Shown here in pieces: positions 23,515-36,147 of a DNA stretch of 64,000 nucleotides; position 1 is the stretch's first letter; each line of letters opens with the position of its first letter. The notes under the pieces were generated by a model. It worked only from the letters and a program-made list of their open reading frames with translations. It had not been told where the DNA came from and ran no database searches. The DNA is from Auanema rhodensis (lineage: Eukaryota > Nematoda > Chromadorea > Rhabditida > Rhabditidae). The stretch spans positions 2,542,001-2,606,000 of the forward strand of contig OZ059895.1 in NCBI GenBank assembly GCA_964057225.1. Direction: 5' to 3'. The position numbers and the translations under genes are program-made.

Positions 23515-24918
23515 TTGTCAAAATGTTTTTGGAAGCAATGTTGAGTGTACATGGAAACTCAACATACACTTATGCATCATTTTTCGAACAATCATAACTA
23601 ATTTTTGTATTAAGCGTTTCTCAATGTAGTATAGTGCATTCGATGCGGATTTTTAAGCTGGGTCGATCTGTGTTATCAGATTTGCGCTAGCTTAAAAATG
23701 CACCGAGATATCAACTGATATAAGTTCACACTTATATCCTCGATTTTCACCCTGAAGAATTAATTTTTTTGTTGAATAACATTGTCCATCGTCTTCGCCT
23801 TAAAAAAAAGAATCTAAAAACATCTACTTTTTGCTAAATTATTTTGAAATTTTTCGAAAAAAATTTTGTCAAAATGTTTTTGGAAGCAATGTTGAGTGTA
23901 CATGGAAACTCAACATACACTTATGCATCATTTTTCGAACAATCATAACTAATTTTTGTATTAAGCGTTGCTCAATGTAGTATAGTGCATTCGATGCGGA
24001 TTTTTAAGCTGGGTCGATCTGTGTTATCAGATTTGCGCTAGCTTAAAAATGCACCGAGATACCAACTGATATAAGTTCACACTTATATCCTCGATTTTCA
24101 CCCTGAAGAATCAATTTTTTCGTTGAATAACATTGTCCATCGTCTTCGCCTTGAAAAAAGGAATCTAAAAACATCTACTTTTTGCTAAATTATTTTGAAA
24201 TTTTTCGAAAAAATTTTTGTCAAAATGTTTTTGGAAGCAATGTTGAGTGTACATGGAAACTCAACATACACTTATGCATCATTTTTCAAACAATCATAAC
24301 TAATTTTTGTATTAAGCGTTTCTCAATGTAGTATAGTGCATTCGATGCGGATTTTTAAGCTGGGTCGATCTGTGTTATCAGATTTGCGCTAGCTTAAAAA
24401 TGCACCGAGATATCAACTGATATAAGTTCACACTTATATCCTCGATTTTCACCCTGAAGAATTAATTTTTTCGTTGAATAACATTGTCCATCGTTTTCGC
24501 CTTGAAAAAAGGAATCTAAAAACATCTACTTTTTGCTAAATTATTTTGAAATTTTTCGAAAAAATTTTTGTCAAAATGTTTTTGGAAGCAATGTTGAGTG
24601 CACATGGAAACTCAACATACACTTATGCATCATTTTTCAAACAATCATAACTAATTTTTGTATTAAGCATTTCTCAATGTAGTATAGTGCATTCGATGCG
24701 GATTTTTAAGCTGGGTCGATCTGTGTTATCAGATTTGCGCTAGCTTAAAAATGCACCGAGATATCAACTGATATAAGTTCACACTTATATCCTCGATTTT
24801 CACCCTGAAGAATCAATTTTTTCGTTGAATAACATTGTCCATCGTCTTCGCCTTGAAAAAAGGAATCTAAAAACATCTACTTTTTGCTAAATTATTTTGA
24901 AATTTTTCGAAAAAATTT

Positions 24919-25268
24919 TTGTCAAATGTTTTTGGAAGCAATGTTGAGTGTACATGGAAACTCAACATACACTTATGCATCATTTTTCGAACAATCATAA
25001 CTAATTTTTGTATTAAGCGTTGCTCAATGTAGTATAGTGCATCCGATGCGGATTTTTAAGCTGGGTCGATCTGTGTTATCAGATTTGCGCTAGCTTAAAA
25101 ATGCACCGAGATATCAACTGATATAAGTTCACACTTATATCCTCGATTTTCACCCTGAAGAATCAATTTTTTCGTTGAATAACATTGTCCATCGTCTTCG
25201 CCTTGAAAAAAGGAATCTAAAAACATTTACTTTTTGCTAAATTATTTTGAAATTTTTCGAAAAAATTT
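24919..25268. repeat. 350-bp monomer, fourth of six
   Basis: It begins TTGTCAAATG and carries GTTGCTC, CATCCGATG, GGG and CATTTAC, the same haplotype as the first two short monomers at 15796 and 16848. Confidence 0.92.
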
Positions 25269-25970
25269 TTGTCAAAATGTTTTTGGAAGCAATGTTGAGT
25301 GTACATGGAAACTCAACATACACTTATGCATCATTTTTCGAACAATCATAACTAATTTTTGTATTAAGCGTTTCTCAATGTAGTATAGTGCATCCGATGC
25401 GGATTTTTAAGCTGCGTCGATCTGTGTTATCAGATTTGCGCTAGCTTAAAAATGCACCGAGATATCAACTGATATAAGTTCACACTTATATCCTCGATTT
25501 TCACCCTGAAGAATTATTTTTTTCGTTGAATAACATTGTCCATCGTCTTCGCCTTGAAAAAAGGAGTCTAAAAACATCTACTTTTTGCTAAATTATTTTG
25601 AAATTTTTCGAAAAAATTTTTGTCAAAATGTTTTTGGAAGCAATGTTGAGTGTACATGGAAACTCAACATACACTTATGCATCATTTTTCAAACAATCAT
25701 AACTAATTTTTGTATTAAGCGTTTTTCAATGTAGTATAGTGCATTCGATGCGGATTTTTAAGCTGGGTCGATCTGTGTTATCAGATTTGCGCTAGCTTAA
25801 AAATGCACCGAGATATCAACTGATATAAGTTCACACTTATATCCTCGATTTTCACCCTGAAGAATTAATTTTTTCGTTGAATAACATTGTCCATCGTTTT
25901 CGCCTTGAAAAAAGAAATCTAAAAACATCTACTTTTTGCTAAATTATTTTGAAATTTTTCGAAAAAATTT
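25269..25970. repeat. Two transitional monomers
   Basis: The unit at 25269 matches the type at 16146 (CATCCG, GCG) but has private GAATTATTTT and GGAGTCT changes near 25514 and 25564. The unit at 25620 has GTTTTTC, CGTTTTCGCC and GAAATC. No repeat of this pair was found nearby. Confidence 0.7.
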
Positions 25971-27023
25971 TTGTCAAAATGTTTTTGGAAGCAATGTTGA
26001 GTGTACATGGAAACTCAACATACACTTATGCATCATTTTTCAAACAATCATAACTTATTTTTGTATTAAGCATTTCTCAATGTAGTATAGTGCATTCGAT
26101 GCGGATTTTTAAGCTGGGTCGATCTGTGTTATCAGATTTGCGCTAGCTTAAAAATGCACCGAGATATCAACTGATATAAGTTCACACTTATATCCTCGAT
26201 TTTCACCCTGAAGAATCAATTTTTTCGTTGAATAACATTGTCCATCGTCTTTGCCTTGAAAAAAGGAATCTAAAAACATCTACTTTTTGCTAAATTATTC
26301 TGAAATTTTTCGAAAAAATTTTTGTCAAAATGTTTTTGGAAGCAATGTTGAGTGTACATGGAAACTCAACATACACTTATGCATCATTTTTCGAACAATC
26401 ATAACTAATTTTTGTATTAAGCGTTTCTCAATGTAGTATAGTGCATTCGATGCGGATGTTTAAGCTGCGTCGATTTGTGTTATCAGATTTGCGCTAGCTT
26501 AAAAATGCACCGAGATATCAACTGATATAAGTTCACACTTATATCCTCGATTTTCACCCTGAAGAATTAATTTTTTCGTTGAATAACATTGTCCATCGTC
26601 TTCGCCTTGAAAAAAGGAATCTAAAAACATCTACTTTTTGCTAAATTATTCTGAAATTTTTCGAAAAAATTTTTGTCAAAATGTTTTTGGAAGCAATGTT
26701 GAGTGTACATGGAAACTCAACATACACTTATGCATCATTTTTCGAACAATCATAACTAATTTTTGTATTAAGCGTTTCTCAATGTAGTATAGTGCATTCG
26801 ATGCGGATGTTTAAGCTGCGTCGATTTGTGTTATCAGATTTGCGCTAGCTTAAAAATGCACCGAGATATCAACTGATATAAGTTCACACTTATATCCTCG
26901 ATTTTCACCCTGAAGAATCAATTTTTTCGTTGAATAACATTGTCCATCGTCTTCGCCTTGAAAAAAGGAATCTAAAAACATCTACTTTTTGCTAAATTAT
27001 TTTGAAATTTTTCGAAAAAATTT

Positions 27024-27373
27024 TTGTCAAATGTTTTTGGAAGCAATGTTGAGTGTACATGGAAACTCAACATACACTTATGCATCATTTTTCGAACAAT
27101 CATAACTAATTTTTGTATTAAGCGTTGCTCAATGTAGTATAGTGCATTCGATGCGGATTTTTAAGCTGGGTCGATCTGTGTTATCAGATTTGCGCTAGCT
27201 TAAAAATGCACCGAGATATCAACTGATATAAGTTCACACTTATATCCTCGATTTTCACCCTGAAGAATCAAATTTTTCGTTGAATAACATTGTCCATCGT
27301 CTTCGCCCTGAAAAAAGGAATCTAAAAACATTTACTTTTTGCTAAATTATTTTGAAATTTTTCGAAAACATTT
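27024..27373. repeat. 350-bp monomer, fifth of six
   Basis: It begins TTGTCAAATG with GTTGCTC, but has CATTCGATG rather than CATCCGATG, and ends GAATCAAATTT. A private CCCTG lies near 27306-27310. It is shared with the sixth copy at a shift of 1403 bp. Confidence 0.92.
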
Positions 27374-28426
27374 TTGTCAAAATGTTTTTGGAAGCAATGT
27401 TGAGTGTACATGGAAACTCAACATACACTTATGCATCATTTTTCGAACAATCATAACTAATTTTTGTATTAAGCGTTTCTCAATGTAGTATAGTGCATTC
27501 GATGCGGATGTTTAAGCTGCGTCGATTTGTGTTATCAGATTTGCGCTAGCTTGAAAATGCACCGAGATATCAACTGATATAAGTTCACACTTATATCCTC
27601 GATTTTCACCCTGAAGAATTAATTTTTTCGTTGAATAACATTGTCCATCGTCTTCGCCTTGAAAAAAAGAATCTAAAAACAACTACTTTTTGCTAAATTA
27701 TTTTGAAATTTTTCGAAAAAATTTTTGTCAAAATGTTTTTGGAAGCAATGTTGAGTGTACATGGAAACTCAACATACACTTATGCATCATTTTTCAAACA
27801 ATCATAACTTATTTTTGTATTAAGCATTTCTCAATGTAGTATAGTGCATTCGATGCGGATTTTTAAGCTGGGTCGATCTGTGTTATCAGATTTGCGCTAG
27901 CTTAAAAATGCACCGAGATATCAACTGATATAAGTTCACACTTATATCCTCGATTTTCACCCTGAAGAATCAATTTTTTCGTTGAATAACATTGTCCATC
28001 GTCTTCGCCTTGAAAAAAGGAATCTAAAAACATCTACTTTTTGCTAAATTATTCTGAAATTTTTCGAAAAAATTTTTGTCAAAATGTTTTTGGAAGCAAT
28101 GTTGAGTGTACATGGAAACTCAACATACACTTATGCATCATTTTTCGAACAATCATAACTAATTTTTGTATTAAGCGTTTCTCAATGTAGTATAGTGCAT
28201 TCGATGCGGATGTTTAAGCTGCGTCGATTTGTGTTATCAGATTTGCGCTAGCTTAAAAATGCACCGAGATATCAACTGATATAAGTTCACACTTATATCC
28301 TCGATTTTCACCCTGAAGAATCAATTTTTTCGTTGAATAACATTGTCCATCGTCTTCGCCTTGAAAAAAGGAATCTAAAAACATCTACTTTTTGCTAAAT
28401 TATTTTGAAATTTTTCGAAAAAATTT

Positions 28427-28776
28427 TTGTCAAATGTTTTTGGAAGCAATGTTGAGTGTACATGGAAACTCAACATACACTTATGCATCATTTTTCGAAC
28501 AATCATAACTAATTTTTGTATTAAGCGTTGCTCAATGTAGTATAGTGCATTCGATGCGGATTTTTAAGCTGGGTCGATCTGTGTTATCAGATTTGCGCTA
28601 GCTTAAAAATGCACCGAGATATCAACTGATATAAGTTCACACTTATATCCTCGATTTTCACCCTGAAGAATCAAATTTTTCGTTGAATAACATTGTCCAT
28701 CGTCTTCGCCTTGAAAAAAGGAATCTAAAAACATTTACTTTTTGCTAAATTATTTTGAAATTTTTCGAAAACATTT
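28427..28776. repeat. 350-bp monomer, sixth of six
   Basis: It has the same haplotype as the unit at 27024 (lost A, GTTGCTC, CATTCGATG, GAATCAAATTT) without the private C. No further short monomer occurs to the right, so this deletion lineage is confined to 15.8-28.8 kb. Confidence 0.92.
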
Positions 28777-29127
28777 TTGTCAAAATGTTTTTGGAAGCAA
28801 TGTTGAGTGTACATGGAAACTCAACATACACTTATGCATCATTTTTCGAACAATCATAACTAATTTTTGTATTAAGCGTTTCTCAATGTAGTATAGTGCA
28901 TTCGATGCGGATGTTTAAGCTGCGTCGATTTGTGTTATCAGATTTGCGCTAGCTTGAAAATGCACCGAGATATCAACTGATATAAGTTCACACTTATATC
29001 CTCGATTTTCACCCTGAAGAATCAATTTTTTCGTTGAATAACATTGTCCATCGTCTTCGCCTTGAAAAAAGGAATCTAAAAATATCTACTTTTTGCTAAA
29101 TTATTTTGAAATTTTTCGAAAAAATTT

Positions 29128-32100
29128 TTGTCAAAATGTTTTTGGAAGCAATGTTGAGTGTACATGGAAACTCAACATACACATATGCATCATTTTTCAA
29201 ACAATCATAACTAATTTTTGTATTAAGCGTTTCTCAATGTAGTATAGTGCATTCGATGCGGATTTTTAAGCTGGGTCGATCTGTGTTATCAGATTTGCGC
29301 TAGCTTAAAAATGCACCGAGATATCAACTGATATAAGTTCACACTTATATCCTCGATTTTCACCCTGAAGAATTAATTTTTTCGTTGAATAACATTGTCC
29401 ATCGTTTTCGCCTTGAAAAAAGGAATCTAAAAACATCTACTTTTTGCTAAATTATTTTGAAATTTTTCGAAAAAATTTTTGTCAAAATGTTTTTGGAAGC
29501 AATGTTGAGTGTACATGGAAACTCAACATACACTTATGCATCATTTTTCAAACAATCATAACTAATTTTTGTATTAAGCATTTCTCAATGTAGTATAGTG
29601 CATTCGATGCGGATTTTTAAGCTGCGTCGATCTGTGTTATCAGATTTGCGCTAGCTTAAAAATGCACCGAGATATCAACTGATATAAGTTCACACTTATA
29701 TATTCGATTTTCACCATGAAGAATTAATTTTTTCGTTGAATAACATTGTCCATCGTCTTTGCCTTGAAAAATGGAATCTAAAAACATCTACTTTTTGCTA
29801 AATTATTTTGAAATTTTTCGAAAAAATTTTTGTCAAAATGTTTTTGGAAGCAATGTTGAGTGTACATGGAAACTCAACATACACTTATGCATCATTTTTC
29901 AAACAATCATAACTAATTTTTGTATTAAGCATTTCTCAATGTAGTATAGTGCATTCGATGCGGATTTTTAAGCTGCGTCGATCTGTGTTATCAGATTTGC
30001 GCTAGCTTAAAAATGCACCGAGATATCAACTGATATAAGTTCACACTTATATATTCGATTTTCACCATGAAGAATTAATTTTTTCGTTGAATAACATTGT
30101 CCATCGTCTTTGCCTTGAAAAATGGAATCTAAAAACATCTACTTTTTGCTAAATTATTTTGAAATTTTTCGAAAAAATTTTTGTCAAAATGTTTTTGGAA
30201 GCAATGTTGAGTGTACATGGAAACTCAACATACACTTATGCATCATTTTTCGAACAATCATAACTAATTTTTGTATTAAGCGTTTCTTAATGTAGTATAG
30301 TGCATTCGATGCGGATTTTTAAGCTGGGTCGATCTGTGTTATCAGATTTGCGCTAGCTTAAAAATGCACCGAGATATCAACTGATATAAGTTCACACTTA
30401 TATCCTCGATTTTCACCCTGAAGAATTAATTTTTTCGTTGAATAACATTGTCCATCGTCTTCGCCTTGAAAAAAAGAATCTAAAAACATCTACTTTTTGC
30501 TAAATTATTTTGAAATTTTTCGAAAAAATTTTTGTCAAAATGTTTTTGGAAGCAATGTTGAGTGTACATGGAAACTCAACATACACTAATGCATCATTTT
30601 TCAAACGATCATAACTAATTTTTGTATTAAGCGTTTCTCAATGTAGTATAGTGCATTCGATGCGGATTTTTAAGCTGCGTCGATTTGTCTTATCAGATTT
30701 GCGCTAGCTTAAAAATGCACCGAGATATCAACTGATATAAGTTCACACTTATATCCTCGATTTTCACCCTGAAGAATTAATTTTTTCGTTGAATAACATT
30801 GTCCATCGTTTTCGCCTTGAAAAAAGGAATCTAAAAACATCTACTTTTTGCTAAATTATTTTGAAATTTTTCGAAAAAATTTTTGTCAAAATGTTTTTGG
30901 AAGCAATGTTGAGTGTACATGGAAACTCAACATACACTAATGCATCATTTTTCAAACGATCATAACTAATTTTTGTATTAAGCGTTTCTCAATGTAGTAT
31001 AGTGCATCCGATGCGGATTTTTAAGCTGCGTCGATCTGTGTTATCAGATTTGCGCTAGCTTAAAAATGCACCGAGATATCAACTGATATAAGTTCACACT
31101 TATATCCTCGATTTTCACCCTGAAGAATCAATTTTTTCGTTGAATAACATTGTCCATCGTCTTTGCCTTGAAAAAAAGAATCTAAAAACAACTACTTTTT
31201 GCTAAATTATTTTGAAATTTTTCGAAAAAATTTTTGTCAAAATGTTTTTGGAAGCAATGTTGAGTGTACATGGAAACTCAACATACACTTATGCATCATT
31301 TTTCAAACAATCATAACTTATTTTTGTATTAAGCATTTCTCAATGTAGTATAGTGCATTCGATGCGGATTTTTAAGCTGGGTCGATCTGTGTTATCAGAT
31401 TTGCGCTAGCTTAAAAATGCACCGAGATATCAACTGATATAAGTTCACACTTATATCCTCGATTTTCACCCTGAAGAATCAATTTTTTCGTTGAATAACA
31501 TTGTCCATCGTCTTCGCCTTGAAAAAAGGAATCTAAAAACATCTACTTTTTGCTAAATTATTCTGAAATTTTTCGAAAAAATTTTTGTCAAAATGTTTTT
31601 GGAAGCAATGTTGAGTGTACATGGAAACTCAACATACACTTATGCATCATTTTTCGAACAATCATAACTAATTTTTGTATTAAGCGTTTCTCAATGTAGT
31701 ATAGTGCATTCGATGCGGATGTTTAAGCTGCGTCGATTTGTGTTATCAGATTTGCGCTAGCTTAAAAATGCACCGAGATATCAACTGATATAAGTTCACA
31801 CTTATATCCTCGATTTTCACCCTGAAGAATTAATTTTTTCGTTGAATAACATTGTCCATCGTCTTCGCCTTGAAAAAAAGAATCTAAAAACATCTACTTT
31901 TTGCTAAATTATTTTGAAATTTTTCGAAAAAATTTTTGTCAAAATGTTTTTGGAAGCAATGTTGAGTGTACATGGAAACTCAACATACACTAATGCATCA
32001 TTTTTCAAACGATCATAACTAATTTTTGTATTAAGCGTTTCTCAATGTAGTATAGTGCATTCGATGCGGATTTTTAAGCTGCGTCGATTTGTCTTATCAG

Positions 32101-35100
32101 ATTTGCGCTAGCTTAAAAATGCACCGAGATATCAACTGATATAAGTTCACACTTATATCCTCGATTTTCACCCTGAAGAATCAATTTTTTCGTTGAATAA
32201 CATTGTCCATCGTCTTCGCCTTGAAAAAAGGAATCTAAAAATATCTACTTTTTGCTAAATTATTTTGAAATTTTTCGAAAAAATTTTTGTCAAAATGTTT
32301 TTGGAAGCAATGTTGAGTGTACATGGAAACTCAACATACACATATGCATCATTTTTCAAACAATCATAACTAATTTTTGTATTAAGCGTTTCTCAATGTA
32401 GTATAGTGCATTCGATGCGGATTTTTAAGCTGGGTCGATCTGTGTTATCAGATTTGCGCTAGCTTAAAAATGCACCGAGATATCAACTGATATAAGTTCA
32501 CACTTATATCCTCGATTTTCACCCTGAAGAATTAATTTTTTCGTTGAATAACATTGTCCATCGTTTTCGCCTTGAAAAAAGGAATCTAAAAACATCTACT
32601 TTTTGCTAAATTATTTTGAAATTTTTCGAAAAAATTTTTGTCAAAATGTTTTTGGAAGCAATGTTGAGTGTACATGGAAACTCAACATACACTTATGCAT
32701 CATTTTTCAAACAATCATAACTAATTTTTGTATTAAGCATTTCTCAATGTAGTATAGTGCATTCGATGCGGATTTTTAAGCTGCGTCGATCTGTGTTATC
32801 AGATTTGCGCTAGCTTAAAAATGCACCGAGATATCAACTGATATAAGTTCACACTTATATATTCGATTTTCACCATGAAGAATTAATTTTTTCGTTGAAT
32901 AACATTGTCCATCGTCTTTGCCTTGAAAAATGGAATCTAAAAACATCTACTTTTTGCTAAATTATTTTGAAATTTTTCGAAAAAATTTTTGTCAAAATGT
33001 TTTTGGAAGCAATGTTGAGTGTACATGGAAACTCAACATACACTTATGCATCATTTTTCAAACAATCATAACTAATTTTTGTATTAAGCATTTCTCAATG
33101 TAGTATAGTGCATTCGATGCGGATTTTTAAGCTGCGTCGATCTGTGTTATCAGATTTGCGCTAGCTTAAAAATGCACCGAGATATCAACTGATATAAGTT
33201 CACACTTATATATTCGATTTTCACCATGAAGAATTAATTTTTTCGTTGAATAACATTGTCCATCGTCTTTGCCTTGAAAAATGGAATCTAAAAACATCTA
33301 CTTTTTGCTAAATTATTTTGAAATTTTTCGAAAAAATTTTTGTCAAAATGTTTTTGGAAGCAATGTTGAGTGTACATGGAAACTCAACATACACTTATGC
33401 ATCATTTTTCGAACAATCATAACTAATTTTTGTATTAAGCGTTTCTTAATGTAGTATAGTGCATTCGATGCGGATTTTTAAGCTGGGTCGATCTGTGTTA
33501 TCAGATTTGCGCTAGCTTAAAAATGCACCGAGATATCAACTGATATAAGTTCACACTTATATCCTCGATTTTCACCCTGAAGAATTAATTTTTTCGTTGA
33601 ATAACATTGTCCATCGTCTTCGCCTTGAAAAAAAGAATCTAAAAACATCTACTTTTTGCTAAATTATTTTGAAATTTTTCGAAAAAATTTTTGTCAAAAT
33701 GTTTTTGGAAGCAATGTTGAGTGTACATGGAAACTCAACATACACTAATGCATCATTTTTCAAACGATCATAACTAATTTTTGTATTAAGCGTTTCTCAA
33801 TGTAGTATAGTGCATTCGATGCGGATTTTTAAGCTGCGTCGATTTGTCTTATCAGATTTGCGCTAGCTTAAAAATGCACCGAGATATCAACTGATATAAG
33901 TTCACACTTATATCCTCGATTTTCACCCTGAAGAATTAATTTTTTCGTTGAATAACATTGTCCATCGTTTTCGCCTTGAAAAAAGGAATCTAAAAACATC
34001 TACTTTTTGCTAAATTATTTTGAAATTTTTCGAAAAAATTTTTGTCAAAATGTTTTTGGAAGCAATGTTGAGTGTACATGGAAACTCAACATACACTAAT
34101 GCATCATTTTTCAAACGATCATAACTAATTTTTGTATTAAGCGTTTCTCAATGTAGTATAGTGCATCCGATGCGGATTTTTAAGCTGCGTCGATCTGTGT
34201 TATCAGATTTGCGCTAGCTTAAAAATGCACCGAGATATCAACTGATATAAGTTCACACTTATATCCTCGATTTTCACCCTGAAGAATCAATTTTTTCGTT
34301 GAATAACATTGTCCATCGTCTTTGCCTTGAAAAAAAGAATCTAAAAACAACTACTTTTTGCTAAATTATTTTGAAATTTTTCGAAAAAATTTTTGTCAAA
34401 ATGTTTTTGGAAGCAATGTTGAGTGTACATGGAAACTCAACATACACTTATGCATCATTTTTCAAACAATCATAACTTATTTTTGTATTAAGCATTTCTC
34501 AATGTAGTATAGTGCATTCGATGCGGATTTTTAAGCTGGGTCGATCTGTGTTATCAGATTTGCGCTAGCTTAAAAATGCACCGAGATATCAACTGATATA
34601 AGTTCACACTTATATCCTCGATTTTCACCCTGAAGAATCAATTTTTTCGTTGAATAACATTGTCCATCGTCTTCGCCTTGAAAAAAGGAATCTAAAAACA
34701 TCTACTTTTTGCTAAATTATTCTGAAATTTTTCGAAAAAATTTTTGTCAAAATGTTTTTGGAAGCAATGTTGAGTGTACATGGAAACTCAACATACACTT
34801 ATGCATCATTTTTCGAACAATCATAACTAATTTTTGTATTAAGCGTTTCTCAATGTAGTATAGTGCATTCGATGCGGATGTTTAAGCTGCGTCGATTTGT
34901 GTTATCAGATTTGCGCTAGCTTAAAAATGCACCGAGATATCAACTGATATAAGTTCACACTTATATCCTCGATTTTCACCCTGAAGAATTAATTTTTTCG
35001 TTGAATAACATTGTCCATCGTCTTCGCCTTGAAAAAAAGAATCTAAAAACATCTACTTTTTGCTAAATTATTTTGAAATTTTTCGAAAAAATTTTTGTCA

Positions 35101-35445
35101 AAATGTTTTTGGAAGCAATGTTGAGTGTACATGGAAACTCAACATACACTAATGCATCATTTTTCAAACGATCATAACTAATTTTTGTATTAAGCGTTTC
35201 TCAATGTAGTATAGTGCATTCGATGCGGATTTTTAAGCTGCGTCGATTTGTCTTATCAGATTTGCGCTAGCTTAAAAATGCACCGAGATATCAACTGATA
35301 TAAGTTCACACTTATATCCTCGATTTTCACCCTGAAGAATTAATTTTTTCGTTGAATAACATTGTCCATCGTTTTCGCCTTGAAAAAAGGAATCTAAAAA
35401 CATCTACTTTTTGCTAAATTATTTTGAAATTTTTCGAAAAAATTT
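29128..35445. repeat. 9-mer (3159-bp) higher-order repeat, two copies
   Basis: 29128-32286 and 32287-35445 match at a shift of 3159 bp (9 x 351). The rare ACATATGCAT recurs at 29181 and 32340, GTGCATCCGA at 31002 and 34161, the TATATTCG/CCATG/AATGG pair of monomers at 29479-30180 and its copy, GTTTCTTAATG in the fourth member, and AACTTATT plus GATGTTT in the seventh and eighth. The second and third members are identical to each other, a nested monomer duplication. Only the right third of the last member differs (see the recombinant at 31936-32286). Confidence 0.9.
31936..32286. repeat. Recombinant monomer closing the 9-mer
   Basis: The left part is of the type at 30532 and 35095 (CTAATG, TTTGTCTT, GCTTAAAAAT through about 32115). 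The right part is of the type ending at 29127 (GAATCAATT from 32182, then AAATATCTAC). The switch lies between about 32116 and 32181. The second 9-mer ends instead with an unswitched copy at 35095, which continues into the expected next type at 35446. That identifies this monomer as the crossover junction that created the tandem duplication. Confidence 0.8.
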
Positions 35446-36147
35446 TTGTCAAAATGTTTTTGGAAGCAATGTTGAGTGTACATGGAAACTCAACATACAC
35501 TAATGCATCATTTTTCAAACGATCATAACTAATTTTTGTATTAAGCGTTTCTCAATGTAGTATAGTGCATCCGATGCGGATTTTTAAGCTGCGTCGATCT
35601 ATGTTATCAGATTTGCGCTAGCTTAAAAATGCACCGAGATATCAACTGATATAAGTTCACACTTATATCCTCGATTTTCACCCTGAAGAATCAATTTTTT
35701 CGTTGAATAACATTGTCCATCGTCTTCGCCTTGAAAAAAGGAATCTAAAAACATTTACTTTTTGCTAAATTATTCTGAAATTTTTCGAAAAAATTTTTGT
35801 CAAAATGTTTTTGGAAGCAATGTTGAGTGTACATGGAAACTCAACATACACTTATGCATCATTTTTCAAACAATCATAACTAATTTTTGTATTAAGCATT
35901 TCTCAATGTAGTATAGTGCATTCGATGCGGATTTTTGAGCTGCGTCGATCTGTGTTATCAGATTTGCGCTAGCTTAAAAATGCACCGAGATATCAACTGA
36001 TATAAGTTCACACTTATATTCTCGATTTTCACCCTGAAGAATTAATTTTTTCGTTGAATAACATTGTCCATCGTCTTCGCCTTGAAAAAAGGAATCTAAA
36101 AACATCTACTTTTTGCTAAATTATTTTGAAATTTTTCGAAAAAATTT
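35446..36147. repeat. Two transitional monomers with private changes
   Basis: The unit at 35446 continues the type seen at 30883 (CATCCG, GCG) but has a private GATCTATG near 35598, CATTTAC and TTCTG. The unit at 35797 is a GCATTTC type with private TTTTTGAGC near 35933 and TATTCTCG near 36018. They separate the 9-mer and 4-mer blocks. Confidence 0.7.

Larger units (their letters stand above)
21761..25268. repeat. 5-mer (1754-bp) higher-order repeat, two copies
   Basis: Copies at 21761-23514 and 23515-25268 share the monomer order c (T7, CCTTAAAAAA), GATACCA type, CGTTTTCGCC type, GTGCACATGG type and 350-bp type. The repeat length is 1754 rather than 1755 because of the short monomer. The copies differ in the last monomer: the first switches to a GTTTCTC/GCG/TTTGTCTT right part, the second keeps GTTGCTC/CATCCG/GGG/CATTTAC. 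The second copy and what follows to about 25.5 kb match 14392 to about 16.4 kb at a shift of 9123 bp. Confidence 0.88.
25971..29127. repeat. 5-mer then 4-mer higher-order repeat
   Basis: Monomers at 25971, 26322, 26673, 27024 (350 bp) and 27374 are followed by the same series at 27725, 28076, 28427 (350 bp) and 28777 with one member missing. Marks: AACTTATT with GCATTTC; GATGTTT; the lost A; and GAAAACATT at the junction with GATGTTT plus CTTGAAAATG. In the first copy the GATGTTT monomer occurs twice in a row (26322 and 26673); in the second only once. The final monomers differ at the right: CAACTAC in the first copy, AAATATCTAC in the second. Confidence 0.85.

Noticed and set aside
27374-28776. 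Compensatory changes in the inverted repeat 2 arms (T137G together with A180G in some units)
   Set aside because: Position 137 would pair with 183 and position 180 with 140, so the two changes are not partners and do not restore pairing.
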